A stretch of DNA of 25,093 nucleotides from ZC4RG20 sp964553875 (GTDB taxonomy: Bacteria > Pseudomonadota > Gammaproteobacteria > Steroidobacterales > Rariloculaceae). Made by a program: the position numbers and the translations under genes. Where the stretch lies: assembly GCA_964553875.1 (NCBI GenBank), contig CAZKNH010000056.1, positions 1 through 25,093 on the forward strand. Direction: 5' to 3'. The notes under the pieces were generated by a model. That model saw only the letters and a program-made list of their open reading frames with translations, was not told the origin of the DNA and made no database searches. This document shows positions 8,138 through 16,092 of the stretch, one piece after another (positions within the stretch are counted from its first letter, which is position 1; every line of letters starts with the position of its first letter).

Positions 8138-10134
8138 TCACTTGTTACGTTTCTGGCGCGGCGGTCTGATCATGCGCGGAAGAGCGGCGGGATCGGGGAT
8201 CCCTACCACGCTATCGAGCAGAACGTCCGGGCTCGGGTACTGCCAAAGCGCCACCTGGTCCGCCGGGTCTTGAACGATCGTCGGCGTCACGATGATCACG
8301 AGCTCGGTCGAGTAGGCGCTTCTCGACGAGTCGCGCCCGAGTAAGCCGATCCCCGGCACGTTTCTGAGACCAGGCGTGTAGGCCTCCGCGTGCTCGTCGC
8401 CCTGAGAGATCAACCCGCCGATCACGAGCGGCTGGCCGTCGCGTACCCGCATGCGCGTCTGAAGCGATCGCGTCATGAAGGCCGCCGCCTGGCTTCGGGT
8501 GCCGATTGCGCTCGTGATCTGGCGCGTGAGCGTCAGGTCCGGCTGGCTGATCTCGGGTTTGATATCGAGCGTGATGTTGTTCGCCTCATCGACGAGCGGA
8601 AAGACCTCGAGGCTCACGCCGTAGCGCTTGAACACGACGTTCGCGTACGTGCCGGGCCCNNNNNNNNNNNNNNNNNNNNNNNNNNNNNNNNNNNNNNNNN
8701 NNNNNNNNNNNNNNNNNNNNNNNNNNNNNNNNNNNNNNNNNNNNNNNNNNNNNNNNNNNCGTACGTGCCGGGCCCCGAGAGTCCGATCCTTCCGTCGTCG
8801 CCGTCGGCGGCCGCACCCGCGTACGGTACGAATACCGACGGGACCGGAATCTGCCCGCCCACCTCGAAGACCGCCGGCTCGCCGGACAGCACGGTCAGCG
8901 TCGGGCTCGACAGCGAGCGCGAAATCCCTTCCTCCTCGAGGACCGAGAACAGCACCTCCAGCGCGAGCCGCGACGTCGCGACCTGAAAATTGTTCGTCAG
9001 CGTTCCGTTGATGACTTGCAGCGCGTTACCGATCTCCGTCTCGTCCGGAGCGAACAGCGCCTCGAGGTTGCGCGGGGCGACGATGCCGCCCGACGGCAAG
9101 CCGCCCAGTGCGCGCGCCGCGTACCGCGACGAGATCAGCGACAGGTCCGGCCGCCAGTCCCGCAGCCTCGAACGATTGATCTCGTGGATCTGCACGGCGA
9201 CCCGCACCTGCGGCAGAAACCTGACGTTGATCATCGAAAGCACCCGACCGTCGGCCACGGAGAGCAGACGCGACCTGCCGATGTTCCGCTGCTCTCCGAC
9301 CTGCGTACCGAGTGCGCCGCTGGCGTCGCTCACGACGCTGATCGCCGGATTCGCGTCGCCTGTGACGATGCTCGAAGCGAGACTCAGGACGCGGGTCAGC
9401 GTGACCTGATCCTTCACCTCGCCCTCGAGGACGAACGTGTCGCGCGAATCGTCGCGCACGTTACCTCGTACCAAGCGCCTGACCGTTACGTTCGGCGCCG
9501 CGGAGGCGATCGCCGCCGCGATCCGACGCTCCAGGGGCTCCGCGTCGATCTCCGTCCTGATGAGATTGATGATCGCGGTCCGCGGCGCCGCTGCCGCGAT
9601 CCCGCCCGGACCAGCCTCCGGATTGTAGATTTCGCGCGTGCCGGCGCCATCTGCATTCAGATACGCCCTTACCGCGTTTTCCGCGCGCACCTTGATTTCC
9701 ATGTTCGGCACCGTGCCGCGCAATACGAGCGCGGCGCGGTCCGGCGCGAGCTCTATCGAGATGTTGCGGTGAATATCTCGAAGCACGCGCCGCAGAACCG
9801 AAAGGTCCTCCACGACGCCGAAGACGAGAGGCTCGGTCGTGCCGTCCGTGTACCACACGATCATGCTGGTCGTGCCGATGTTCTTCGCGAGGACCAGCGC
9901 TTCCCGGCCGCCGAGAAGCTCGACCTCGAGGACGTTCGGTTGACCGACTGCAATGCGCTCGAGGTCCTTGTCGAACACGAGGCGCGCATGGGTCCAACGA
10001 ACGATCTCACGAGTGCTGTCGAGACGCGCCCCGCTCGCGGTCTCGACATAGAGGAGACCATCCGCGTTCGCAACGCTCGTCACGCCGAGCAAGCCGACCA
10101 GGAAACCCGTGATGAGCGACCTTATCTTGGCCAT
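8138..10134 (-). CDS. cpaC: Tad-type outer-membrane secretin (CpaC/RcpA), interrupted by an assembly gap
   Basis: The ATG at 10134 opens a signal peptide (MAKIRSLITGFLVGLLG, cleavage near ANA-DG). Next come a periplasmic N-terminal pilus-assembly domain (about 25-110, ending near VLRRVLRDI) and BON-like segments. The secretin core follows (ALEVLFSVLEEEGISRSLSS, then PTLTVLSGEPAVFEVGGQIP). The C-terminal core continues left of the gap with YGVSLEVFPLVDEANNITLD and ends PPRQKRNK. The 100-N gap at 8660-8759 falls inside the core. Both sides carry the same 16 bases, and removing the gap plus one copy restores a continuous frame of 626 residues reading GPGTYANVVFKRYG across the join. The protein forms the outer-membrane channel for the pilus. 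It starts 25 bases after the tadC stop. Confidence 0.92.
8660..8759. other. Assembly gap (100 N) flanked by a 16-bp duplicated contig end
   Basis: CGTACGTGCCGGGCCC is found at both 8644-8659 and 8760-8775, immediately on either side of the N run. Collapsing 8660-8775 (116 bases) joins the two secretin pieces in frame. This indicates overlapping contig ends rather than missing sequence. Confidence 0.85.
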
Positions 10135-10159
10135 TCCGTTACACACTCTATTGATGCGC

Positions 10160-10948
10160 TCACGGCGAAATGAACAACAATCTCGAGAACTCGAGCACCG
10201 GAGGATAGAAGACGATGATCAGCATCATCGGGAAATTGAACAGAACGAGAGGCACCATGGCCTGCGTCATCTTTCTGTTGATCGCCTTCTGACGCCTTTC
10301 TCGAGTTCGCTCTCGCAGCAACTCCGCCTGGTGCTCGAGCGAAGCAAGAATGGGCGTGCCGATGTCGAACCCCGTCCGAAACAGGGTGGCGAGGGTCTGC
10401 AGATCCGACACGCCCGTGCGGTCCCATAGCGCCGCGAACGCCTCCCGACGCGACCGACCGGCGTAGATCTCGCTGCGAACGATGCCAAGCTCATGCCTCA
10501 GGGGGTTGCGCGGCGGCAAACCGAACTCGGTCGCGCGAAGGATCGCCGCTTCAAGGCTCATGCCAGCGCGCAGAAACGCGGTGACCATGTCCAGGAAATA
10601 GGAGAGCGCGTATCGGATTCGCCGTTGACGCCTCTTCATCCGCCGCCACAACTCGATGTCGACAGCGAACGACGCGAGGACGCCGACGGCGATGTACCCG
10701 GCTAACGACAGCGTCACGCCCGCGGCGGATAGCAACACCGGCACCGACACGCCGCAGAGTGCCTTGATCGCCCAGTAGATCACGACGAAAGATTCGACTC
10801 TGGCACCCGCTCGACGGATCACCTTGTCCGGCAACAGGTAACCGTGCCAACGCCTCGGTGTCGGCACACGGCCCGCGCTCCCGCTCCGCGGTTGAGAGTC
10901 GTCGTGCTCGACGCGCCGAGCGGGACGTTTCAAGCTCGAATCCTGCAT
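10160..10948 (-). CDS. tadC: Tad inner-membrane platform protein TadC
   Basis: The ATG at 10948 gives 262 residues; a TTG at 10957 is an alternative. The N-terminal 45 residues are polar. Two hydrophobic segments follow at about residues 55-90 (VVIYWAIKALCGVSVPVLL and AGYIAVGVLASFAV). The GspF/T2SF cytoplasmic domain is at about 105-215 (ALSYFLDMVTAFLRAGMSLE, DLQTLATLFRTGFDIGTPI), with a basic ERTRERRQKAINRK stretch and a last hydrophobic segment (MVPLVLFNFPMMLIIVFYPP). TadB and TadC form the inner-membrane base on which the ATPase acts. The gene follows tadB by 18 bases. Length and layout are normal for the family. Confidence 0.9.
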   Translation of the reverse strand: MQDSSLKRPARRVEHDDSQPRSGSAGRVPTPRRWHGYLLPDKVIRRAGARVESFVVIYWAIKALCGVSVPVLLSAAGVTLSLAGYIAVGVLASFAVDIELWRRMKRRQRRIRYALSYFLDMVTAFLRAGMSLEAAILRATEFGLPPRNPLRHELGIVRSEIYAGRSRREAFAALWDRTGVSDLQTLATLFRTGFDIGTPILASLEHQAELLRERTRERRQKAINRKMTQAMVPLVLFNFPMMLIIVFYPPVLEFSRLLFISP

Positions 10949-10966
10949 GCTCAACAATTGCTCAAC

Positions 10967-11839
10967 TCATCCTTGAAATTTCAGAATCCTCGACAGCCAG
11001 AGGAAACCGAGGACCTGTAAAGCCAGCGCGGCATAGAGCAAACGCTGGCCGACCGGGTCGGCGTGAATCGAAGCGATCCACGGCCGCTGGAGAATCAGCA
11101 GCAGCACATACATGACGTGCGGCATGCACGCGACGAACAGCGACGCGTTGCGTATTCCGGACAACTGCCCCGCCGCCTGAATGCGCATCTTATTTCGCTC
11201 GCGCACGATCCGGTTGGTCGCCGTGAGTATCTCGGCGAGATCCCCGCCGATCTGCCACTTCGCGCGAAGCGCCTGGGCGAACAGCCGCGCGCCCTCGGAG
11301 TCGTACACGTTGATGATCCGATCGAGCGCCTGCTCGATATCGAGCCCGAGCTCGAGCCGACGCAGCACCTCCTGGAGCTCCCGTTTCGTTCTCCCTTCGC
11401 TCCAGCGTGCCGCGGCTTCCAACGCCTTGAGCGGCGATGCGCCCGCGACAAGAGCCGCCGTCATCACATCGATCGAGTCCACGAGCTGCTCCTCGAAGCG
11501 CTGCGTCTGCCACTCGCAATAACCCTCGATCAGACGTTGAAGCGCGAGGAAGAAGACGATGGCCGCGATCACGGCGACGACGATCGCCCCGGGAGCGAGC
11601 TCGAGCGTAACGAGCAGCACCACGAGGCTCAGCAGCGACGCGATCAGGAGGAGCATCCACGGTCTCGCGGCAAGGTTCAGCATCTGCGCGAAGCGGTCCA
11701 GAGCCGCAAGCACCGGGAACCTCTTCGCGGAACGCCACTCCCGCGTGTAGCCGCTCGCGCTCGTGCGGAACGAAAGCTCGACCGCGAAGTAGGCGATCCC
11801 GAGCAGCGCGACGGCCATGAAGCGCAGTTCCGGTGTCAC
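10967..11839 (-). CDS. tadB: Tad inner-membrane platform protein TadB
   Basis: The GTG start at 11839 overlaps the cpaF stop codon as GTGA and is preceded by a strong AAGGAAGGAG element, which decides the start over in-frame codons further upstream. The 290-residue protein begins with a transmembrane segment (MAVALLGIAYFAVEL). A hydrophobic pair follows (WMLLLIASLLSLVVLLVTL and AIVVAVIAAIVFFLALQRL). The T2SF domain is next (FEEQLVDSIDVMTAALVAGA, then DSEGARLFAQALRAKWQIGG), and a C-terminal membrane segment ends in WLSRILKFQG. It is the partner of TadC. Translational coupling to the ATPase gene supports a shared complex. Confidence 0.9.
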   Translation of the reverse strand: MTPELRFMAVALLGIAYFAVELSFRTSASGYTREWRSAKRFPVLAALDRFAQMLNLAARPWMLLLIASLLSLVVLLVTLELAPGAIVVAVIAAIVFFLALQRLIEGYCEWQTQRFEEQLVDSIDVMTAALVAGASPLKALEAAARWSEGRTKRELQEVLRRLELGLDIEQALDRIINVYDSEGARLFAQALRAKWQIGGDLAEILTATNRIVRERNKMRIQAAGQLSGIRNASLFVACMPHVMYVLLLILQRPWIASIHADPVGQRLLYAALALQVLGFLWLSRILKFQG

Positions 11840-13209
11840 TGCCCCGCTCCTTCCTTGACCGCCGGGAGGAGGTGCTCGGGCACCGGGTATCCGGCCGCTG
11901 CGAGCTCCTGCAGGAACATTGGCGACTGGACGGCGACATGCCTGCCGACGGTGGGACCGTTCGTGCAACGGCGCCTCGGCTCGAAGCGAAAGAGCTCGCG
12001 AACGACGATGTCGTCCTTTCCGCGGCGCACCTCGTGGATAGACGTGACGACACGCCGTCCGTCACGGAAACGTGTGACGTACACGATCAGGTCGAGCGCC
12101 GACGCGATCATGCCGCGCACGACGTCCCGCGACACGTTCGCGGCGCCCATCAGTGCCATCCACTCGAGGCGATGGATCACGTCGCCCGGGCTGCTCGCGT
12201 GCACGGTCGTGAGGCTCCCGTCGTGGCCGACGTTCATCGCCTGCAGCATGTCGAGCGTCTCCTCGCCGCGGACCTCTCCTACGATGATGCGGTCGGCCCG
12301 CATCCGGAGCGCCGTCTTCACGAGCTCGCGCAAACCGATGCCGCCGCGGCCTTCGATATTCGGAGGACGGGTCTCGAGCGACACGACGTGCGGGTGCTCG
12401 AGCCGCAGCTCCGACGTCTCCTCGACGGTGACGATTCTTTCGTCCGCGGGGATGAAGCGTGACAGCAAATTGAGCAGCGACGTCTTGCCGGCTGCGGCGC
12501 CTCCCGCGATCACGACGTTGCGCCGGCTCTCGACGGCAATGCGCAGCAGCTCGAGCGCTTGCGGGGAGAAGAAGCCCTGCTCGAGCAGTTCCTGCTCTTC
12601 GAACCGCCGCGCACGGAAACGGCGTATCGAGACGACGGCGCCTCGCACGGAAAGAGGCGGGACGACCGCGTGCAGCCGGCTGCCGTCGTCGAGCTTGGCG
12701 TCGACGTGCGGAGAGGACGCGTCGATGTGCCGACCGTGCATCGCGACGAGCCGATCGAGGAGACGGCGCAGATGGCGCTCATCGTCGAACTTCACGTCGG
12801 TACGTTCGAGCCGTCCCTGCTTGTCCACCCACACTTCGTTCGGGCCGTTGACGAGAACGTCCGAGACATCGGGGTTCGCGAGGAGCGGCGCGAGCGGGCC
12901 GAGCCCGAGCACCTCGTCGAGCACTTCACGGCGAACCTGCTGCCAATGCGATACCGGCACGCCGGCGCTGCCGTTTCTCCTCGCCTCGTCTATCAGCTCG
13001 TCGATGCAAGCGAGAACGGCGGATTCGTCGGTCAGATCCTCCGCGCCCTCCTCCTCGATGAGCTCGAAGAGCGCGCTGAAGATCCGGCGACGCAAGCTTT
13101 CGATCTCCGAGCGTTCCGGGGGCGCAAGCTCGTCGAACGGCGACCCGTGCACCGTCTCCGCCTTCGTCGGCGAGACAATCTCCCCCTTCCGACCGAAGTA
13201 CGACCGCAT
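11836..13209 (-). CDS. cpaF: Tad pilus assembly ATPase CpaF/TadA
   Basis: The 457-residue secretion ATPase has an N-terminal helical domain (to about residue 110), then DVSDVLVNGPNEVWVDKQGR (about 114-133), typical of CpaF. The nucleotide-binding core has a Walker A GGAAAGKTS (236-244), an acidic box (VTVEETSELRL, about 260-270), a Walker B region in RADRIIVGEVRGEE (304-317) and a His box GHDGSLTTVHA (328-338). It powers extension of the pilus or transport of the subunit from the inner-membrane face. Walker A has alanines where GGTGSGKTT is usual, but lysine and threonine are kept, so activity is expected. The C-terminus extends about 40 residues beyond the core. The gene starts 26 bases after cpaB stops and overlaps tadB by 4 bases. 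Confidence 0.95.
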   Translation of the reverse strand: MRSYFGRKGEIVSPTKAETVHGSPFDELAPPERSEIESLRRRIFSALFELIEEEGAEDLTDESAVLACIDELIDEARRNGSAGVPVSHWQQVRREVLDEVLGLGPLAPLLANPDVSDVLVNGPNEVWVDKQGRLERTDVKFDDERHLRRLLDRLVAMHGRHIDASSPHVDAKLDDGSRLHAVVPPLSVRGAVVSIRRFRARRFEEQELLEQGFFSPQALELLRIAVESRRNVVIAGGAAAGKTSLLNLLSRFIPADERIVTVEETSELRLEHPHVVSLETRPPNIEGRGGIGLRELVKTALRMRADRIIVGEVRGEETLDMLQAMNVGHDGSLTTVHASSPGDVIHRLEWMALMGAANVSRDVVRGMIASALDLIVYVTRFRDGRRVVTSIHEVRRGKDDIVVRELFRFEPRRRCTNGPTVGRHVAVQSPMFLQELAAAGYPVPEHLLPAVKEGAGQ

Positions 13210-13235
13210 GACCGCGCTCTCGGTGTCACGTGGGC

Positions 13236-14027
13236 TTAGCGCGCGACGGTGACCCGGCTTCGGTCGAGACCGGCGACGATCTCGACGGAACGCTTCGGCG
13301 GAATCACCGCAAGCCGCTTACCTTCGCGCACCTCGTTCTGCCCGTGGACGACGAAGCTGATGCGCCCGGGCGCGCCTTGCGCCGAGGCGAGCGACAGCAC
13401 GTGCTCCGGCTTCACGGCGAGCACGAGCAGATGGGATTCGCCGTCGGAGGCGTCGCCAGCGTTCGGCGACGCGAGGGCCGACAACAGGCCGCGTCCCTGC
13501 GGCTCCTTTTGCGTGCCGTTGGTATCCTTGAGCACGCCGAGCAGAATCACGTCGAACGCGAGCGGATGGACCCGCCCCCCTGCCGCCGTGATCAGAATAT
13601 CGAATCGGTCGCCGCCCCGTAGCTGGCGGCTGTAGGGCAGCAGGTACCGGTCTGGGACCATCGTGTAGATCACGCGTCCCTCCGGCACCATCGCGGCAAG
13701 CCACGGTCGTTCCTCGGGCACGAAGTCCGTGGCGCCGAAGGCCTCGCCTTCGGCCTTGTCGACCGCAAGACGCCGGCCGACGATCTGGTCGAGCTGTGCG
13801 ACCATGCCCGGCGGACTCGAACCGTTCACGCGTCCCGGCGCGAGGTCACCCCGACCGACGACCTGCCCTGCCGACAGCGGTTTCGCAGCCACCCACGTCT
13901 CCTGCGTCGTCGCACGGACGTACTGGCGCTGCCCTAACACGCCGACCAGCGAGAACGACAGGACGAGGACGGTGGCGAGCGCCAGGCGTTCGCTACGGGA
14001 TTTCTTACGTCGCATGAAAGTTCTCAT
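13236..14027 (-). CDS. cpaB: Tad pilus assembly protein CpaB/RcpC
   Basis: The chosen ATG at 14027 gives 263 residues; a second in-frame ATG at 14015 is nearly as likely, since both have weak ribosome-binding sites. A basic start (RRKKSRSERLA) precedes a membrane anchor (ATVLVLSFSLVGVLG). A SAF-like domain follows (WVAAKPLSAGQVVGRGDL), then the RcpC-type domain (AAMVPEGRVIYTMVPDRYLL, GGDRFDILITAAGG, HLLVLAVKPEHVLSLASAQG). CpaB is a periplasmic protein that supports the secretin. It is the first gene of the assembly block, 148 bases after the terminator of the pilin-like gene, so it may have its own promoter. Confidence 0.9.
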   Translation of the reverse strand: MRTFMRRKKSRSERLALATVLVLSFSLVGVLGQRQYVRATTQETWVAAKPLSAGQVVGRGDLAPGRVNGSSPPGMVAQLDQIVGRRLAVDKAEGEAFGATDFVPEERPWLAAMVPEGRVIYTMVPDRYLLPYSRQLRGGDRFDILITAAGGRVHPLAFDVILLGVLKDTNGTQKEPQGRGLLSALASPNAGDASDGESHLLVLAVKPEHVLSLASAQGAPGRISFVVHGQNEVREGKRLAVIPPKRSVEIVAGLDRSRVTVAR

Positions 14028-14175
14028 GACGCTCGTGAAACTCTGCGAGACTCGTGAATTCCTTCGACACGGGTGTGCGAGCTCGTCAGGCGAGATGCAA
14101 CCCACGTCGCGCTTCCGCACCCTCGAGGCCTTTCCCGTCGCTACGCTGGGACATAACCAGCAGACGGAACCGAAA

Positions 14176-14200
14176 GGGAGCCCGTGCTGGACGGGCTCCC
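14176..14200 (-). terminator. Terminator-like hairpin after pilin-like gene 1
   Basis: The perfect 9-bp arms GGGAGCCCG and CGGGCTCCC enclose a 7-base loop. On the minus strand the hairpin is followed by TTTCGGTT, a short T-rich tail. It lies between the first pilin-like gene and cpaB. That arrangement would give the pilin a separate abundant transcript and leave a lower level of read-through for the assembly genes. Confidence 0.6.
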
Positions 14201-14210
14201 GAGACCGCGT

Positions 14211-14310
14211 NNNNNNNNNNNNNNNNNNNNNNNNNNNNNNNNNNNNNNNNNNNNNNNNNNNNNNNNNNNNNNNNNNNNNNNNNNNNNNNNNNNNNNNNNN
14301 NNNNNNNNNN
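14211..14310. other. Assembly gap (100 N) inside or after the pilin-like gene
   Basis: The flanks share only CGT, so unlike the gap at 8660 there is no convincing overlap. The C-terminus and stop codon of the pilin-like gene are missing here. The true gap length is unknown, and extra tandem pilin copies could be hidden. Confidence 0.7.
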
Positions 14311-14578
14311 CGTCGTCCAGGAAGATCGACCCTGCGACGGAGCCCAACGTCGCGTCGGTCCCAAGAAAGTCGATTCCCTGGTACGCGTAGGACTGGTTCA
14401 GCGCCCCGACCGCCTCCGACAGATCGTGCAGCTCGGCCATCGTCGCGTCTCGCAGGGCCACGAGGCCAGCGGTGACGCCGAGCACTGTGATCGTGCTGAC
14501 GAGAACGAGCTCCGACGTCAGCGCGAAGCCGCGGAGCCTTCTCGGGGTAACGTTACCTGCAAGTTTCTTGATATCCAC
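14311..14578 (-). CDS. Atypical pilin-like protein 1 (C-terminus lost in gap)
   Basis: The GTG at 14578 is preceded by AAGGGAGAG at good spacing. The 17-residue basic leader (DIKKLAGNVTPRRLRG) precedes FALTSELVLVSTITVLGV and a further hydrophobic run, then RDATMAELHDL. This is the layout of a type IV/Flp-type prepilin: a basic leader ending in glycine, a hydrophobic helix with an early glutamate, and a small C-terminal part. If cleaved after the glycine, the glutamate is at +6, not the usual +5. The visible mature part continues LNQSYAYQGIDFLGTDATLG to the gap, and the stop codon is not visible. It is the probable structural subunit of the adjacent Tad machine, divergent from two related genes at 14868 and 15182. 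Confidence 0.75.
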
Positions 14579-14867
14579 TAGAGTACTCTCCCTTGTCGTG
14601 GTGCATTGGCTCGGCTCAAACGACCGAGTTCCGCGGGTACTTCGCCACCGTCCTCCCATCGGGTCAACGCAAAAAGGTTTTACGTTGCAACATATCGTTC
14701 GTTAGGAACGCTACTTTTGCGCGGCACGCTTGGTAGATTCCGTGATGAGGGAATCCAGGGCCCCGCAGGGCGACGTTACCGTTCAGACAAAAGTGATGCG
14801 TTCGACGCCGACCAGAGCGAATCCCGCCGACGGCAGCGCTTTGCAGCGCTCCCGTAGGTCAGGCGGC
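14579..14867. promoter_or_regulatory. Divergent control region between pilin-like genes
   Basis: The region holds the start signals of the leftward pilin-like gene and of the rightward pilin-like pair. It includes an AT-rich patch (about 14670-14700, CAAAAAGGTTTTACGTTGCA) in otherwise GC-rich DNA, a likely promoter location. No sigma-54 or sigma-70 box pair with proper spacing could be assigned. In-frame upstream starts for the rightward gene exist (14730, 14745, 14793) but would make an unusually long prepilin leader. Confidence 0.35.
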
Positions 14868-15185
14868 ATGCCCGTCGCGGCCAAGGCGTGCGGCCTCCGC
14901 TACTCGCAGCGGGGATTCATAATCTCGGCCGAGGCAATGCTCTTCGCGACCATCCTCGTGCTCGGAACGATCGGAGGCTGGGTAGCCATAAGAAATGCCA
15001 CCAACGCGGAGCTAATCGATTTCGCCAATGCGTTGAGTTACAGCGTCCCCTACTTCTCCGATCCGAATCGGGGCGAGACGAATACGCCTGCGCTCGAGTA
15101 CTCGCTCGAGCCGTGCGTTCTGGAGGACGCCGAAATGGTTTCCGAGAGCTCGTATCAGTGCATTCCGACGGATTGGACAGAGTGA
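14868..15185 (+). CDS. Atypical pilin-like protein 2
   Basis: The ATG at 14868 is chosen because it gives a 16-residue leader (MPVAAKACGLRYSQRG), matching the leader length of pilin-like protein 1; upstream in-frame starts have no better ribosome-binding site. The 105-residue protein then reads FIISAEAMLFATILVLGTIG, followed by GWVAIRNATNAELIDFANAL. This is the same pattern as protein 1 (TIxVLG, VAxRxATxAEL), so the two are homologous. The glutamate is again at +6 after glycine. The short soluble part carries two cysteines (EPCVLEDAE and YQCIPTD) that could form a disulfide loop. It is coupled to the next gene by a GTGA overlap. A minor pilin or second subunit is the likely role. Confidence 0.7.
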   Translation: MPVAAKACGLRYSQRGFIISAEAMLFATILVLGTIGGWVAIRNATNAELIDFANALSYSVPYFSDPNRGETNTPALEYSLEPCVLEDAEMVSESSYQCIPTDWTE

Positions 15186-16039
15186 ACCGGTATCGACGCT
15201 GGAAGTCAGCGCTGGTGGCTGACGTATGGACGCCCAGGAGAAAGCGGCAAGACGGCTTTATCCTCTCGATCGAGGCCATTCTCGTCATCACGATCCTCGG
15301 AATCGGGCTGTTCGTCGGGATCAGCGCCGTCCGCAATGCGCTCGCGGTCCGCAACGCTTACCGTGACCACACACGCTTTCTGGTCGTCGCCGACAACGGC
15401 CTCCTGATCGGCGAAGCCGTCGGGTTCGACGAATACGACACGCCGCTCGTGCCGTTCGTCGACTACCATCCCAGCGGGAAGAACTATCGCACCCTGATCG
15501 GCGTTCGGCCCGATCGATTCACGTCCCGGCAGGCGGTTTTCTATGAGGATGAGGATTGTCAGCCTAGTGCGGCCGTTTGCCTCGCGCAGCCCGACTCCAC
15601 GCTGGCGGCGAGCATCTTCCTCGCTTTGGACATGTCGTCCGCCGTGAGCTACCGCGTGTTGCCCGGGGAAAGTTACCTTTCGGCGATGCAAGGCGAGGAT
15701 GGTGCGCCTCTCTACGGCGTCGGCGGGGCCCCCACCGGCGCGAGCGGCGGTCTTTTGTTCCGCACCACGGGTGCTCCGTGTGGCGCGGTCGAGCTTCGAG
15801 CAGTGTGGTATTCGAGAGCGCCGGGGTCCGACAGGGGCGGATTGTGCCTGGCTCTTCCGGAGAGCACAGCGCCGGATCCCACCTTTCTGGCGGCCGAACC
15901 GGTATCCGTACCCGGCAACTCGGGGCTCAACGTGCTCGAGAAGCTCGAGCCGCCGTTCCGCGTGAATCTCGTCGTCGACCCGGCCGAAATTCAGCTCACC
16001 CCACCGTGCCCCGAGGGTGCCTCCTGCCCGTCGAACTAG
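15182..16039 (+). CDS. Large pilin-like protein 3 (minor pilin or tip candidate)
   Basis: The GTG start overlaps the previous stop codon (GTGA) and has GGA 5 bases upstream. The 285-residue protein begins with a basic 25-residue leader ending RRKRQDG. Then comes FILSIEAILVITILGIGLFV and an amphipathic continuation (GISAVRNALAVRNAYRDHTR), like the long first helix of type IV pilins. The remaining 230 residues form a soluble domain with about eight cysteines, including CQPSAAVC and PPCPEGASC, suggesting disulfides. No known domain was recognised. Size and gene position fit a minor or tip pilin assembled with protein 2, but this is inference. The glutamate is again at +6. Confidence 0.65.
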   Translation: MNRYRRWKSALVADVWTPRRKRQDGFILSIEAILVITILGIGLFVGISAVRNALAVRNAYRDHTRFLVVADNGLLIGEAVGFDEYDTPLVPFVDYHPSGKNYRTLIGVRPDRFTSRQAVFYEDEDCQPSAAVCLAQPDSTLAASIFLALDMSSAVSYRVLPGESYLSAMQGEDGAPLYGVGGAPTGASGGLLFRTTGAPCGAVELRAVWYSRAPGSDRGGLCLALPESTAPDPTFLAAEPVSVPGNSGLNVLEKLEPPFRVNLVVDPAEIQLTPPCPEGASCPSN

Positions 16040-16059
16040 TCCTCCTCCGCGCCTTCGTG

Positions 16060-16092
16060 TAGCCCGATCGTCGAGATAGTGTCGGCGGGCTA
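16060..16092. terminator. Possible bidirectional hairpin between convergent genes
   Basis: The inverted repeat TAGCCCG (16060-16066) and CGGGCTA (16086-16092) has a 19-base loop. It lies between the end of pilin-like gene 3 and the end of the GT2 gene, overlapping the latter's stop codon. There is no strong T-tract on either side, so the call is tentative. Confidence 0.35.

Noticed and set aside
11063..13252. Very long plus-strand open frame (about 729 codons)
   Set aside because: It lies antisense to tadB and cpaF, which have clear conserved motifs. The translation is Arg/Ser-rich and low-complexity, a typical GC-rich shadow frame.
14141..14210. Continuation of pilin-like gene 1 left of the gap
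   Set aside because: The segment consists of a terminator hairpin and non-pilin-like translation. The stop codon is more likely inside the gap.
14546..14557. 12-bp palindrome GGTAACGTTACC
   Set aside because: It lies inside the leader codons of pilin-like gene 1 (G-N-V-T) and no second copy was seen. It is probably a coincidence of coding sequence.
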